This document shows, in pieces, positions 45,234-54,705 of a stretch of 64,000 nucleotides of DNA (positions within the stretch are counted from its first letter, which is position 1; every line of letters starts with the position of its first letter). The notes below the pieces were generated by a model. It made no database searches. It was given only the letters and a program-made list of their open reading frames with translations, and was not told the origin of the DNA. A program made the translations under genes and the position numbers. The DNA is from Tubiluchus corallicola (lineage: Eukaryota; Priapulida; Priapulimorpha; Priapulimorphida; Tubiluchidae), in assembly GCA_030141605.1 (NCBI GenBank), contig JAQGDQ010002389.1:62001-126000 (forward strand), given 5' to 3'.

Positions 45234-46415
45234 ATGAATACTATAAAAAAACCCTCTTATTTATCCCAGAAAGCTCATTTTACTGGTGCTGTTATTCTTC
45301 AAGACGGAACAACTTTTAAAGGATATGGAGCAGGAAGTATCGGAATCGCCCTTGGGGAAGTTTGCTTCAACACCTCTATGACTGGCTACCAGGAAATCCT
45401 TACAGATCCTTCCTATACAGGGCAAATTATTACTTTTACATTCCCTCACATCGGCAATACAGGCACAAATTCAGAAGATAATGAATCAGAAAGCTTTACC
45501 GTATCCGGCTGTATCTTTCACACGGATATTACCTCCCCTTCCAACTGGCGATCAAAACAACATTTTAACAGCTGGCTGACTCAAAGGCATGTTGTTGCAG
45601 TTCATGGAATCGACACACGCGCTCTCGTACAACATATAAGAAAACACGGAGCCTCTATCGGCGCCATTATTCACGATCCGCAAGGAGAAATTGATTCAAA
45701 CCTTCTGACACGCCTTTTACACGATTTTCCTCCGATAGAAGGTCGAGATCTAACGGCTGATGTCGCTCAACCTCATGCCACCCCTTGGAAACAGCTCAAA
45801 GAAACTCATAACACGGATATAATATCTCACAAAAAATTTCATGTCGTCGCCATTAATTACGGAATGAAAAGCAATATTGTCCGCTCTCTCGAAAAAAATA
45901 ATTGCCAAGTAACACGAGTCTCTCCTCAAACAACAGCAAAGAATATTCTCGATTTAAAACCAGACGGCATCTTCCTTTCAAATGGACCCGGCGACCCAGC
46001 CGCTACCGCGGTATATGCTGTACCTATCCTTCAGGATCTTCTTAAAACAGACATTCCTATTTTTGGAATTTGCTTCGGGCACCAGCTTCTCGCCCTAGCA
46101 CTAGGAGCAAAAACAGAAAAACTCCCTTTTGGGCACAGAGGCGCTAACCACCCTGTCAAAAATTTGGAAACAGGACTAGTTGAAATCACAAGCCAAAATC
46201 ATGGGTTCATTGTACAGAGAGAAACACTCCCCAAACATCTTATCGAAACACATGTTTCCCTTTTCGATAACAGTATTGAAGGCATTCGTGTCCAGGGAAA
46301 AAACCAATTTTCCGTGCAATTCCACCCTGAATCTTCCCCAGGACCTCACGATTCTTGCGAGCTCTTCCTTCAGTTTGTAAAAATGATGGAACAAAAAATC
46401 CACCCCAAAAAATAG
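45234..46415 (+). CDS. carA: Carbamoyl-phosphate synthase small subunit
   Basis: 393 residues. The glutaminase subunit that supplies ammonia to CarB for arginine and pyrimidine synthesis. The N-terminal CPSase domain has [20 protein letters not shown] (~43-62). The C-terminal GATase has [29 protein letters not shown] with the nucleophilic Cys near 280, and [12 protein letters not shown] with His and Glu. AGAGG precedes the ATG. carB follows after 10 bp. The 267-bp upstream spacer is divergent with the uxaC operon. Confidence 0.97.
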   Translation: MNTIKKPSYLSQKAHFTGAVILQDGTTFKGYGAGSIGIALGEVCFNTSMTGYQEILTDPSYTGQIITFTFPHIGNTGTNSEDNESESFTVSGCIFHTDITSPSNWRSKQHFNSWLTQRHVVAVHGIDTRALVQHIRKHGASIGAIIHDPQGEIDSNLLTRLLHDFPPIEGRDLTADVAQPHATPWKQLKETHNTDIISHKKFHVVAINYGMKSNIVRSLEKNNCQVTRVSPQTTAKNILDLKPDGIFLSNGPGDPAATAVYAVPILQDLLKTDIPIFGICFGHQLLALALGAKTEKLPFGHRGANHPVKNLETGLVEITSQNHGFIVQRETLPKHLIETHVSLFDNSIEGIRVQGKNQFSVQFHPESSPGPHDSCELFLQFVKMMEQKIHPKK

Positions 46416-46425
46416 AGACTATATC

Positions 46426-49400
46426 ATGCCACGTAGAAACGACATTCATTGTATTCTTGTTATCGGCGCCGGACCCATCATTATTGGGCAAGCCTGCGAA
46501 TTTGACTACTCAGGAACACAGGCCTGCAAAGCCTTGAAAGAAGAAGGCTATAGAGTCGTCCTTGTCAATTCCAATCCTGCAACAATCATGACCGACCCGG
46601 AAATCGCAGACGCAACCTATATAGAACCTCTAACTGAACAATATATCGAAAAAATTATCGAAAAAGAAAAACCCGACGCTATTTTGCCAACAATGGGGGG
46701 CCAAACAGCTCTAAATATCGCTTTGGAGCTTTCGAAAAACGGAATCCTTAAAAAACACCACATAGAACTTATTGGCGCACGAGAAGAGTCTATAGAAAAA
46801 GCAGAAAATAGAGAACTTTTTCGACTCTCTATGGAAAATATCGGCCTTGATATTCCCAAAAGCGGACTCGCTCACAATGTGCATGAAGCCAACGCAATAC
46901 AAGAAAAGCTTGGCTTGCCTCTTATCATACGCCCCTCCTTTACACTCGGAGGAACTGGCGGCGGAGTCGCATGGAATAAAGAAGAATTCAAACAAATCGT
47001 CCATAAAGGACTCGAAGCTTCTCCCACAAACCAAATTCTCATTGAGGAATCTGTAACTGGATGGAAAGAATTCGAAATGGAAGTCGTTCGTGATAAGGCG
47101 GATAACTGCATTATCGTCTGCTCTATCGAAAATATAGATCCTATGGGAGTCCATACAGGCGATTCTATCACGGTCGCTCCCGCATTAACACTCACAGATA
47201 AAGAATATCAAAAAATGCGCGACGCTTCTATCGCCGTGCTTCGCGAAATCGGCGTCGATACAGGAGGCTCTAACGTACAATTCGCTATTAATCCTCGTAA
47301 TGGGCATATGGTCGTTATTGAAATGAACCCAAGAGTATCACGCTCTTCCGCTCTTGCCTCCAAGGCGACCGGCTTTCCAATCGCGCGAATCGCGACAAAG
47401 CTGGCCATCGGTTATACGCTCGATGAAATATCTAACGATGTTACAGAATCGACACCCGCTTCCTTCGAGCCTTCCATCGACTATATAGTTACAAAAATCC
47501 CCAGATTCGCATTTGAAAAATTTCCAGAAACACCAAAGATTCTTACCACTTCAATGAAATCTGTCGGAGAAGTGATGGCGATTGGGCGAACCTTTGCGCA
47601 CTCCCTGCAAAAAGGGCTGAGATCTCTGGAAACAGGGCTAACAGGTCTGAATGAAATCGAATTTTCCGATATGAATAATCAATGGACAACTAACACTATG
47701 AAAGCTGCGCTAGCGCAGTATAAACCTGATAGAATTCTTCTGATCGCGCAAGCCTTTCGTTTTGGGCTATCCCTAGAAGAAATCCATGACGCCTCGTCCT
47801 ATGATCCTTGGTTTTTAGAACAAATTCAACATATCGTCAATGTAGAAGAAGAGGTTAAAAAAAGCGGCCTTCCCAATGACGCTTCCACTTTCCTACACCT
47901 CAAAAAACTTGGGTTTTCCGATGAACGACTCTCTGAACTCACAGGAAAAACTCTCGAAGAAGTCCAATTCAGACGATTCGCCTTCAATGTACATCCTGTC
48001 TATAAACGAGTCGATACATGCGCCGCAGAATTTGAATCAACCACTTTTTATATGTACTCCACCTGGGAAGGCGATGGCGAAACAGCAGCACAATGCGAAT
48101 CTAACCCTTCAGACGCCCAAAAAATCATCATACTGGGCAGTGGACCAAATCGTATCGGTCAGGGAATTGAGTTCGATTACTGTTGCGTACATGCTTCACA
48201 AGCCCTTCAAAAAGCTGGCTACGAAACAATTATGATCAATTGTAATCCCGAAACTGTATCAACAGATTACGACACCTCAAGTCGACTCTATTTTGAGCCC
48301 CTCACCCAAGAAGAAACCATCGAGCTTATCCTGAAAGAAAAACAGCATGGCGAACTTCTTGGCGTTATCGTCCAGTTCGGAGGGCAAACGCCTTTAAAAT
48401 TAGCTCATGCTCTCCAAAAACATAATATCCCCATCCTAGGAACATCTCCAGAAAATATAGACTTGGCAGAAGATAGAGAACGCTTCCAAAAACTACTTAT
48501 AGAACTTGATTTGCTTCAACCTAGAAATGCTATCGCTTTTTCACCTGAAGATGCCTTTAAAGCCGCTAAAAACATTGAATTCCCTCTCGTTATTCGTCCT
48601 TCCTATGTCCTGGGAGGGCGCGGAATGGAAATCGTCTATACAGAACAAGCCTTAGAACATTATATTCATAATGCCGTGAAAATCTCTGGCAAAAATCCCG
48701 TTTTGCTCGATTCCTTCCTGAAAAACGCTGTTGAAGTCGATGTCGATGCAATCTGTGATGGAAAAGATGTCTATATCGCCGGAATCATGCAACATATTGA
48801 AGAAGCCGGCATTCATTCTGGAGACTCCGCATGCACACTTCCTCCTCATTCCTTAGACAATAGCTGTCTGGAATCACTGAAACAACAAACAAAAAAATTA
48901 GCCCTAGAGTTAAACGTTATCGGTCTTATCAATGTGCAGTTCGCTATTAAAGACAGTATCATCTACATACTGGAAGCCAACCCACGCGCCAGCCGTACAA
49001 TTCCTTTTGTTGCGAAAACAACCGGTACCCCCGTTGCTAAAATCGCTGCCAGAATTATGGCCGGAGAAAAATTAGCCGATATGTCTCTTCGATCTTTTTC
49101 AACACTCTCCTATATAGGTGTAAAAGAACCAGTCTTTCCATTCGCGCGTTTTGAAGGCGTTGACACAATCCTCGGGCCAGAAATGAAATCTACAGGAGAA
49201 TCTATGGGAATCGCCCCTACCCATGCTGAAGCCTTCGCTCGAGCCCAACTAGGAGCAAAAAATTTCTTGCCTCTTTCTGGTACTGTTTTTATCTCCTTAA
49301 AAGACGATGACAAATCTATGTTTATAAATGCCGCACAAAAATTAATAAAAATGGGCTTTTCTATCGTGGCAACACAAGGAACAGAAAAAGCCCTGCGAAA

Positions 49401-49677
49401 AGCCGGCGTTCCTATCCAGAAAATCAATAAAGTATATGAAGGAAGACCTCATTGTATTGACGCTATTAAAAATAACAATATCCACCTCGTTATTAATACA
49501 ACAACAAGTGGACGGCAAGTTATTGATGACGCAACTTCTATCAGAAGAACCGCTCTCGCAATGAAAATACCCTGCTTTACAAATGCAATGGCCGCACTTG
49601 TCGCCATAGAAGCTATCGAATCCCTCAAAAAAAGCGAATTAAAAATTCAGCCACTGCATGAGTATTTTAGCCAATAA
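46426..49677 (+). CDS. carB: Carbamoyl-phosphate synthase large subunit
   Basis: 1083 residues, full length. Two homologous ATP-grasp halves are visible, each starting with a biotin-carboxylase-like preATP fold ([20 protein letters not shown] ~11; [20 protein letters not shown] ~565) and a grasp core ([24 protein letters not shown]). The C-terminal MGS-like allosteric domain starts near 950. It forms carbamoyl phosphate from bicarbonate, ATP and the ammonia tunnelled from CarA. 10 bp after carA, so one transcript. Confidence 0.98.
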   Translation: MPRRNDIHCILVIGAGPIIIGQACEFDYSGTQACKALKEEGYRVVLVNSNPATIMTDPEIADATYIEPLTEQYIEKIIEKEKPDAILPTMGGQTALNIALELSKNGILKKHHIELIGAREESIEKAENRELFRLSMENIGLDIPKSGLAHNVHEANAIQEKLGLPLIIRPSFTLGGTGGGVAWNKEEFKQIVHKGLEASPTNQILIEESVTGWKEFEMEVVRDKADNCIIVCSIENIDPMGVHTGDSITVAPALTLTDKEYQKMRDASIAVLREIGVDTGGSNVQFAINPRNGHMVVIEMNPRVSRSSALASKATGFPIARIATKLAIGYTLDEISNDVTESTPASFEPSIDYIVTKIPRFAFEKFPETPKILTTSMKSVGEVMAIGRTFAHSLQKGLRSLETGLTGLNEIEFSDMNNQWTTNTMKAALAQYKPDRILLIAQAFRFGLSLEEIHDASSYDPWFLEQIQHIVNVEEEVKKSGLPNDASTFLHLKKLGFSDERLSELTGKTLEEVQFRRFAFNVHPVYKRVDTCAAEFESTTFYMYSTWEGDGETAAQCESNPSDAQKIIILGSGPNRIGQGIEFDYCCVHASQALQKAGYETIMINCNPETVSTDYDTSSRLYFEPLTQEETIELILKEKQHGELLGVIVQFGGQTPLKLAHALQKHNIPILGTSPENIDLAEDRERFQKLLIELDLLQPRNAIAFSPEDAFKAAKNIEFPLVIRPSYVLGGRGMEIVYTEQALEHYIHNAVKISGKNPVLLDSFLKNAVEVDVDAICDGKDVYIAGIMQHIEEAGIHSGDSACTLPPHSLDNSCLESLKQQTKKLALELNVIGLINVQFAIKDSIIYILEANPRASRTIPFVAKTTGTPVAKIAARIMAGEKLADMSLRSFSTLSYIGVKEPVFPFARFEGVDTILGPEMKSTGESMGIAPTHAEAFARAQLGAKNFLPLSGTVFISLKDDDKSMFINAAQKLIKMGFSIVATQGTEKALRKAGVPIQKINKVYEGRPHCIDAIKNNNIHLVINTTTSGRQVIDDATSIRRTALAMKIPCFTNAMAALVAIEAIESLKKSELKIQPLHEYFSQ

Positions 49678-49717
49678 AGTTTAATAGATTGCTTTATATA
49701 TATTTTTTTAGTTTATC

Positions 49718-49746
49718 TTGACTTTCAAGAAAATTATCCTTACATT
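49718..49746 (+). promoter_or_regulatory. Sigma-70-type promoter for greA
   Basis: TTGACT (49718-49723), an exact 17-base spacer, TACATT (49741-49746). It lies 90 bp before the greA ATG, in the carB-greA gap, giving greA its own promoter. Confidence 0.6.
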
Positions 49747-49835
49747 TACATACTTAAATCAATATTACACGCTCATACGCTCTGAATATAGATACTTTCT
49801 TTCTACTTTATCATAATTAAGGGAAATCAAAGAAC

Positions 49836-50309
49836 ATGGAAAAAATTCCAATGACACCTGAAGGTTTGCAGCGTCTAGAACAAGAGCTACGTAATCTAAA
49901 AGCTATCGAAAGACCCGCTGCCATTAAAGCGATAGCAGAAGCTCGTGAACATGGTGACCTCTCTGAAAATGCTGAGTACCATGCTGCCCGCGAAAAACAA
50001 GGGTTTATAGAAGGGAGAATTATGGAGCTGGAAAGTGTCATATCTCGAGCAGAAGTCATAAACACTTCCCAGATCAGTGGAGATTCTATCCGCTTTAGCG
50101 CTAATGTCATTATCGCAGATGAAGAAACAGAAGAAGAAAAACAATTCCAGATCGTCGGCCAATATGAAGCTGATATCGATCAGGGAAAAATTTCCATTAC
50201 CTCCCCATTAGCACGCGCGCTTATTGGAAAAACACCTGGTGATATCGTAGAAGTAAAAACACCCAAAGGGCACCGAACCTACGAAATTATCGAAGTGTCT
50301 TATCTCTAA
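49836..50309 (+). CDS. greA: Transcription elongation factor GreA
   Basis: 157 residues. It rescues backtracked RNA polymerase by stimulating transcript cleavage. The N-terminal coiled coil begins [19 protein letters not shown] and has the acidic tip [20 protein letters not shown] (~36-55) with the conserved Asp and Glu. The C-terminal FKBP-like domain ends [20 protein letters not shown]. Starts with its own promoter and AAGGGAAATC. Confidence 0.97.
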   Translation: MEKIPMTPEGLQRLEQELRNLKAIERPAAIKAIAEAREHGDLSENAEYHAAREKQGFIEGRIMELESVISRAEVINTSQISGDSIRFSANVIIADEETEEEKQFQIVGQYEADIDQGKISITSPLARALIGKTPGDIVEVKTPKGHRTYEIIEVSYL

Positions 50310-50360
50310 AATTTCCTTCAAAGCCAAACAATAGAGGCACAAAACAGTTTATCATCTTTT

Positions 50361-52442
50361 TTATGACTGCAAAAGTTTAAGACTATTGTGGCACTCGAAT
50401 AAATGAAGTAAAACTTTGATAGCCTTTCCTCTCTCCGAGGTTAAATATGGATCCTCCTTTAACAAGGATATAGCTTCTTTTCGAGCTTCTGACAATAATT
50501 CAAAATCCCTAGATATCTCCGCAAAACGAAATGTCGGAAGACCCGTTTGGCGTGCTCCTAAAATCTCCCCTTCTCCCCGTAACTTCAGATCTTCCTCCGC
50601 AATATAAAAACCATCTTCACTCCTGCGTAAAATTTCCAAACGCTGGCGCGCCATAGATGTTAAATTCTCCGCATATAATAAAAGACAGCTCGACTCCTCA
50701 GACCCACGTCCAATTCTCCCACGAAGTTGATGAATTTGTGCTAAACCAAAACGTTCCGCATGCTCAATAATCATAATAGTCGCTTCCGGTATATCAATTC
50801 CAACTTCAATAACTGTCGTCGCAACCAAAACAGCAGCCTTCCCTTCCGAAAAGGCGCGCATGGAAGCTTCCTTCTCCTCTGGCTTCATACGACCATGAAT
50901 AAGATAAACAAAAGACTCCCCTAATAACGATTGCAAAGTCGCAAAACGCTCTTCCGCAGAAATAAGTGGCATTTCTTCACTATCCTCAACAAGTGGGCAA
51001 ACCCAAAAAACTTTCGCCCCGTAACTCAACATCTCCTTTATACGGCTGACAACATTCCCCAACCGCTTGTTCGGAAGAACACGCGTCTTAACTGGCTTAC
51101 GCCCCGGAAGCCTCTCTTTTAATTGAGATGACTCCATATCTCCATAAATTGTCATCATCATCGTTCTCGGAATTGGAGTCGCCGTCATAACAAGAACATT
51201 AACCCCTTCTCCTTGCGATACAAGCGCAAGACGTTGATAAACACCAAAACGATGCTGTTCATCAATAACCGCAAAGCCTAATTCCTTAAAAACAACTTGC
51301 TCCTGAAATAACGCATGAGTCCCTATAATAATACGCGCTTCTCCCTTTTCTATCGCCTCCAAACATTCTTTTCGTTTTTTTCCTTTCTCATTTCCCGTCA
51401 ACAAAATCGTCTTTATTCCTAAAATATCCGTAAAAGTAGAAATCATCTTATAATGCTGGGAAGCTAAAATACCCGTCGGAACCATTAAAGCCGCTTGGAA
51501 ACCACTTTCAACCACAGATAACATTCCTAAAAATGCAACTATCGTTTTGCCACTCCCAACATCTCCCTGCAGTAAACGAACCATCTTTACAGGAAGGGAC
51601 AAATCATTGCAGATATCATTAACCGCTTGACGTTGCTCATCTGTCAAATCATAAGAAAGACGCGAAAGAACCTCACGCGCAAACCTGCCATCCCCTTGCG
51701 CAGCAATGGCCGGAATTTTTCGAAGACGAGCTCGAACAAGAAGCAAACTTAACTGGTTAGCCAGTAGCTCATCATAAGTAAGACGTTGTAGCGCCAAAAG
51801 CCGCTGATTACGAGCTTCATTCGATGACGGCGCATGCAAACACAAAAAAGAATCCTTCCATCCTGACCATCCTCTATGAGAACAAACATCTGTATCCAAC
51901 CATTCCGGTAGTGTTGGAAGAGAATTTAAAATATGCGTGATCGCACGATGAATCGTATATTTCCCTAAAGAAGAAATCAGCGGATAAATAGGCTCAATCC
52001 TGCAAATAAGATCACGATCCTTTTCCGATCCAATATAGTCAGGATGAATCATTTGTAGAATATTTTGATAACGCTCAACAGTTCCACTCACAATCCTCCT
52101 GGAATTCAAAGGAAGCGATCGGGACAGCCACGCTTCACGAACATGGAAAAAAACAAGAACAACTTCCCCTGTATCGTCATGGCAATGAATACGCCATGGC
52201 TGCCGTTTAATAGCCGGAGCCTCATAGCGATCCACATGCAAAAAAAGCGTCACGATCTCTCCTGACCGCGCTTCCGCTACAGTTGGACTATAGCGCCGAT
52301 CAATATATGAAATAGGTAAATGGCTTAAGAGATCAAATACATGATGAAATCCATGCTTTTTTAATCTCAAAAATAACCTGTCACCAATGCCAGGCAATGT
52401 CCGTATACTTTTAAATAAAGGATAAAGAGATTCCGGCCGCAT
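50361..52442 (-). CDS. recG: ATP-dependent DNA helicase RecG
   Basis: 693 residues. It reverses stalled forks and processes branched DNA. The N-terminal wedge/OB domain occupies ~1-250. The helicase core has motif I LLQGDVGSGKTIVAFL (~290), motif II VIDEQHRFGVYQR (~393), motif III VMTATPIPRTM, motif V VGIDIPEATIMIIEHAERFG and motif VI QLRGRIGRG. The TRG-like region GLPTFRFAEISRDFELL lies near the end. Convergent with greA, with a 51-bp gap. Confidence 0.97.
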   Translation of the reverse strand: MRPESLYPLFKSIRTLPGIGDRLFLRLKKHGFHHVFDLLSHLPISYIDRRYSPTVAEARSGEIVTLFLHVDRYEAPAIKRQPWRIHCHDDTGEVVLVFFHVREAWLSRSLPLNSRRIVSGTVERYQNILQMIHPDYIGSEKDRDLICRIEPIYPLISSLGKYTIHRAITHILNSLPTLPEWLDTDVCSHRGWSGWKDSFLCLHAPSSNEARNQRLLALQRLTYDELLANQLSLLLVRARLRKIPAIAAQGDGRFAREVLSRLSYDLTDEQRQAVNDICNDLSLPVKMVRLLQGDVGSGKTIVAFLGMLSVVESGFQAALMVPTGILASQHYKMISTFTDILGIKTILLTGNEKGKKRKECLEAIEKGEARIIIGTHALFQEQVVFKELGFAVIDEQHRFGVYQRLALVSQGEGVNVLVMTATPIPRTMMMTIYGDMESSQLKERLPGRKPVKTRVLPNKRLGNVVSRIKEMLSYGAKVFWVCPLVEDSEEMPLISAEERFATLQSLLGESFVYLIHGRMKPEEKEASMRAFSEGKAAVLVATTVIEVGIDIPEATIMIIEHAERFGLAQIHQLRGRIGRGSEESSCLLLYAENLTSMARQRLEILRRSEDGFYIAEEDLKLRGEGEILGARQTGLPTFRFAEISRDFELLSEARKEAISLLKEDPYLTSERGKAIKVLLHLFECHNSLKLLQS

Positions 52443-52617
52443 AATATATTATCTCCTCTTTCTATCTTTCTTACTGATCATTTTTTCAAATAAAACAAGA
52501 AAAAACTTTCCATGACTCATCATATAATTTATAGTGCTCCGTAAAGGATTTTTTTACTTAATTAGTTTAGAGTATAAAACTTAAGATAAACTATAAAATT
52601 CATAAGGTGACAATATA

Positions 52618-53391
52618 ATGAAAAAAATAGACAAATCTTTAATCGCCACAGGCTTAGGAACAATACTCATTGTTTTTGCCTCTGCTTTTCCTGCTGCTGC
52701 TGAAAGTAATTGGTATCTCAAAGGAAGCCTTTCGTATGCGCATCCCGGTGGTGACGGAGATTACGAAGCGGACTCTCTTAATTTTTTGACCGACCCATCA
52801 AGACCTACCTACAAAGGTAACGGAAGCTTTGGAGAAGGAGGAGGGTTTGATATTGCAATCGGCTACAGAATCGCTCCGCTTTTACGAGCTGAAGCAGAAC
52901 TAGGATACTATACTGCAAAATGGTCTCCTTCAAATGTATCTCGTTACAGCACCAAATTTAAAAATTTATCTTTAATGGGCAACCTATTTTTTGAAATTCC
53001 AGCCTCAGAAACGGTCACTCCTTTCTTTGGCGGAGGCATTGGAATGGTGCATTCAAAGAACTCAACAGAGCTCATAGTCACAGAACAGGTCATGACAGAC
53101 CCAGGAGATGACACTGTAGACCCTCCTGTTCCTCCTACATATGAGAACAGAGACATAACATATAGCTACAACGCAAAAACATGGGTCCCCGGCGCACAAG
53201 CCATTGCTGGCATTGCATTCAAGCTTCCCAGTAACATTGAATTGCTCATAGAGTATAATTTCATTATGACAGACGATCCTGAATCAGAGGTTCCGTTAAG
53301 TGCGATTCCAGGCAATGAACCTGCTTTTAAAGAAAAATACGGCTATACCACCTCACACCATATCGGTGTGGGAATTCGGCTCCCTTTCTAA
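52618..53391 (+). CDS. Outer-membrane beta-barrel protein (Omp25/opacity-like), copy 1
   Basis: 257 residues. A signal peptide (basic KKIDKS, hydrophobic core, cleavage after PAAA near 26) precedes an 8-strand-type barrel with alternating aromatic strands: NWYLKGSLSYAHPGG, FDIAIGYRIAPLLRAEAELGYY, LMGNLFFEIP and a last strand HHIGVGIRLPF ending in Phe, the BAM recognition signal. An acidic loop (~155-175, DPGDDTVDPPVPP) is surface-exposed. AAGGTGA gives the ribosome-binding site. It is a paralogue of the protein at 53882. Function is structural or adhesive, not known. Confidence 0.85.
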   Translation: MKKIDKSLIATGLGTILIVFASAFPAAAESNWYLKGSLSYAHPGGDGDYEADSLNFLTDPSRPTYKGNGSFGEGGGFDIAIGYRIAPLLRAEAELGYYTAKWSPSNVSRYSTKFKNLSLMGNLFFEIPASETVTPFFGGGIGMVHSKNSTELIVTEQVMTDPGDDTVDPPVPPTYENRDITYSYNAKTWVPGAQAIAGIAFKLPSNIELLIEYNFIMTDDPESEVPLSAIPGNEPAFKEKYGYTTSHHIGVGIRLPF

Positions 53392-53448
53392 AAAATAAAA
53401 AGGTCCGTTTTATAAATACAACAATGACTATCTAAAAAATTTTCCTCC

Positions 53449-53478
53449 AAGGGTTGGAAAAATTTTCAACCCTTTTAT
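53449..53478 (+). terminator. Rho-independent terminator after the first barrel gene
   Basis: AAGGGTTG (53449-53456) pairs with CAACCCTT (53467-53474), with extra A-T pairs inside, followed by TTAT. It sits ~60 bp after the stop codon. Confidence 0.75.
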
Positions 53479-53586
53479 AATTCATCTAATTATAAAACTT
53501 ATACTTAAATACGATTATATTTTATATACAAAATAGCTACAATTTTAAGGAGAGTTACAGTAAAGGGATTTTTGAGCTTATAACGA

Positions 53587-53681
53587 CTATCTCACTATCA
53601 GCAGAGATAGCCCCTATTCTCTATAGATGGCCAGATAAAATAGCCCTGTTTTATAGAGGAGTTATAGTGCTAGATCTATAG
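53587..53681. other. Clustered hairpins of unknown role
   Basis: CTATCTC/GAGATAG (53587-53593/53604-53610) is followed by an outer CTATAGAT/ATCTATAG pair (53621-53628/53674-53681) enclosing ATAAAA/TTTTAT (53635-53640/53649-53654). Two imperfect direct copies, AGCCCCTATTCTCTATAGA and AGCCCTGTTTTATAGA, run through it. This could be a structured RNA, a regulator array or decayed sequence. Confidence 0.35.
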
Positions 53682-53881
53682 CCATTATAAATCAGGCTGG
53701 CATAAAAATAGAAAATATATTCTCATTTAAAATATAGTGTAAATTTTCTCTACTTGGTAATATACTTTCTTAAAATACTGTTTATATGATTATTTTTATT
53801 TGTTATATTTTACTTATTGTTTTTATCTGTTATACTCCATATTTCTTTACTCTTAATCTACGCAAATGAGGATCACCTATA

Positions 53882-54613
53882 ATGAAAACAACATATAAAT
53901 CTTTAATTTTTTTATTAGGAATCGCATCTACTTGTTTTGCTTTCAATTCCGCGCACGCATTCGTCAGCGGAGGATTTTATACACCTGATCAAGGATTCTA
54001 TACAAAAGGGGCTATTTCATATGTACGATCTGTTGACAGAGCAGAATATGAAGGAACACCCTCCAACCAGTTCACATATATTGATTCCGTTTTCTATAAA
54101 GGAACCGGAAGAAGATTTGACGGTGACGTTGGTCTTAATGCAGCTATTGGCTATCGTTTTTCTCCCATGTTTCGTGTGGAAGTTGAAGGAGGTTGGTTTA
54201 AAAATCAATTAAACGCCAAAAATATCGGCATAGACTTCAAAACTCGCTTCGAAAGCAAATCACTCATGGGAAATATCTTGATTGATATACCAACAAGAAT
54301 GAACGCGACGCCCTATTTCGGTGGCGGTTATGGACTTATACATATAAAAACAGATAATGATTACGAATCTATTCTTCCTACTGTTGGCATCGGAACCTAT
54401 GGAGCAAGCGAGCAGGTAAAAGGGGGGCAAGCTATTGCCGGTATCGCATTTAAAGTTCGCCATAATCTAGAACTCCTAATGGAATATAAGCTTCTCTTTA
54501 CAGAAGATGCCGAATTTGATGCCCCTGATATCGGAGGCAACGGTGCTTTTTTAGAAAAATATGGCTATGATATGACTCACCATTTTGGTGTAGGATTCCG
54601 TTATTCCTTCTAA
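53882..54613 (+). CDS. Outer-membrane beta-barrel protein (Omp25/opacity-like), copy 2
   Basis: 243 residues, paralogous to the upstream barrel. Signal peptide with cleavage after NSAHA near residue 22. Strands recall copy 1: GFYTKGAISYVRS, NAAIGYRFSPMFRVEVEGGWF, SLMGNILIDIPTRMNATPYFGGGYG, QAIAGIAFKVRHNLELLMEY and the terminal THHFGVGFRYSF ending in Phe. It differs from copy 1 mainly in the surface loops, as expected for exposed antigens or adhesins. GAGGA precedes the ATG. Confidence 0.85.
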   Translation: MKTTYKSLIFLLGIASTCFAFNSAHAFVSGGFYTPDQGFYTKGAISYVRSVDRAEYEGTPSNQFTYIDSVFYKGTGRRFDGDVGLNAAIGYRFSPMFRVEVEGGWFKNQLNAKNIGIDFKTRFESKSLMGNILIDIPTRMNATPYFGGGYGLIHIKTDNDYESILPTVGIGTYGASEQVKGGQAIAGIAFKVRHNLELLMEYKLLFTEDAEFDAPDIGGNGAFLEKYGYDMTHHFGVGFRYSF

Positions 54614-54636
54614 AATTAAACTATTCTACTCATAAT

Positions 54637-54673
54637 AAAAGCTGTCTGCATAAGTAGCAAGGCAGCTTTTTTT
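54637..54673. terminator. Strong rho-independent terminator (bidirectional)
   Basis: AAAAGCTGTCT (54637-54647) pairs with AGGCAGCTTTT (54660-54670) with one G-U pair and a run of seven T's. It lies between the second barrel gene and the end of polA; the reverse strand also reads into TTTTATTATG. Confidence 0.85.
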
Positions 54674-54705
54674 GTGTACCTACGCAAATGAAAACCCTTA
54701 ATGGG

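Larger units (their letters stand above)
53392..53881. other. 490-bp intergenic region between the two barrel genes
   Basis: It holds a terminator at 53449-53478 for the first gene and a structured element at 53587-53681. A weak promoter candidate TTGGTA/TACTGT (53754/53776, spacer 16) lies before the second gene. No tRNA or other RNA family was recognised. Confidence 0.5.

Noticed and set aside
40283-53580. Similar AAGGGATTTTT words near 40284, 53565 and (shorter) 52549, as a dispersed repeat
   Set aside because: Too short and AT-rich; the flanks do not match, so chance is the simplest reading.
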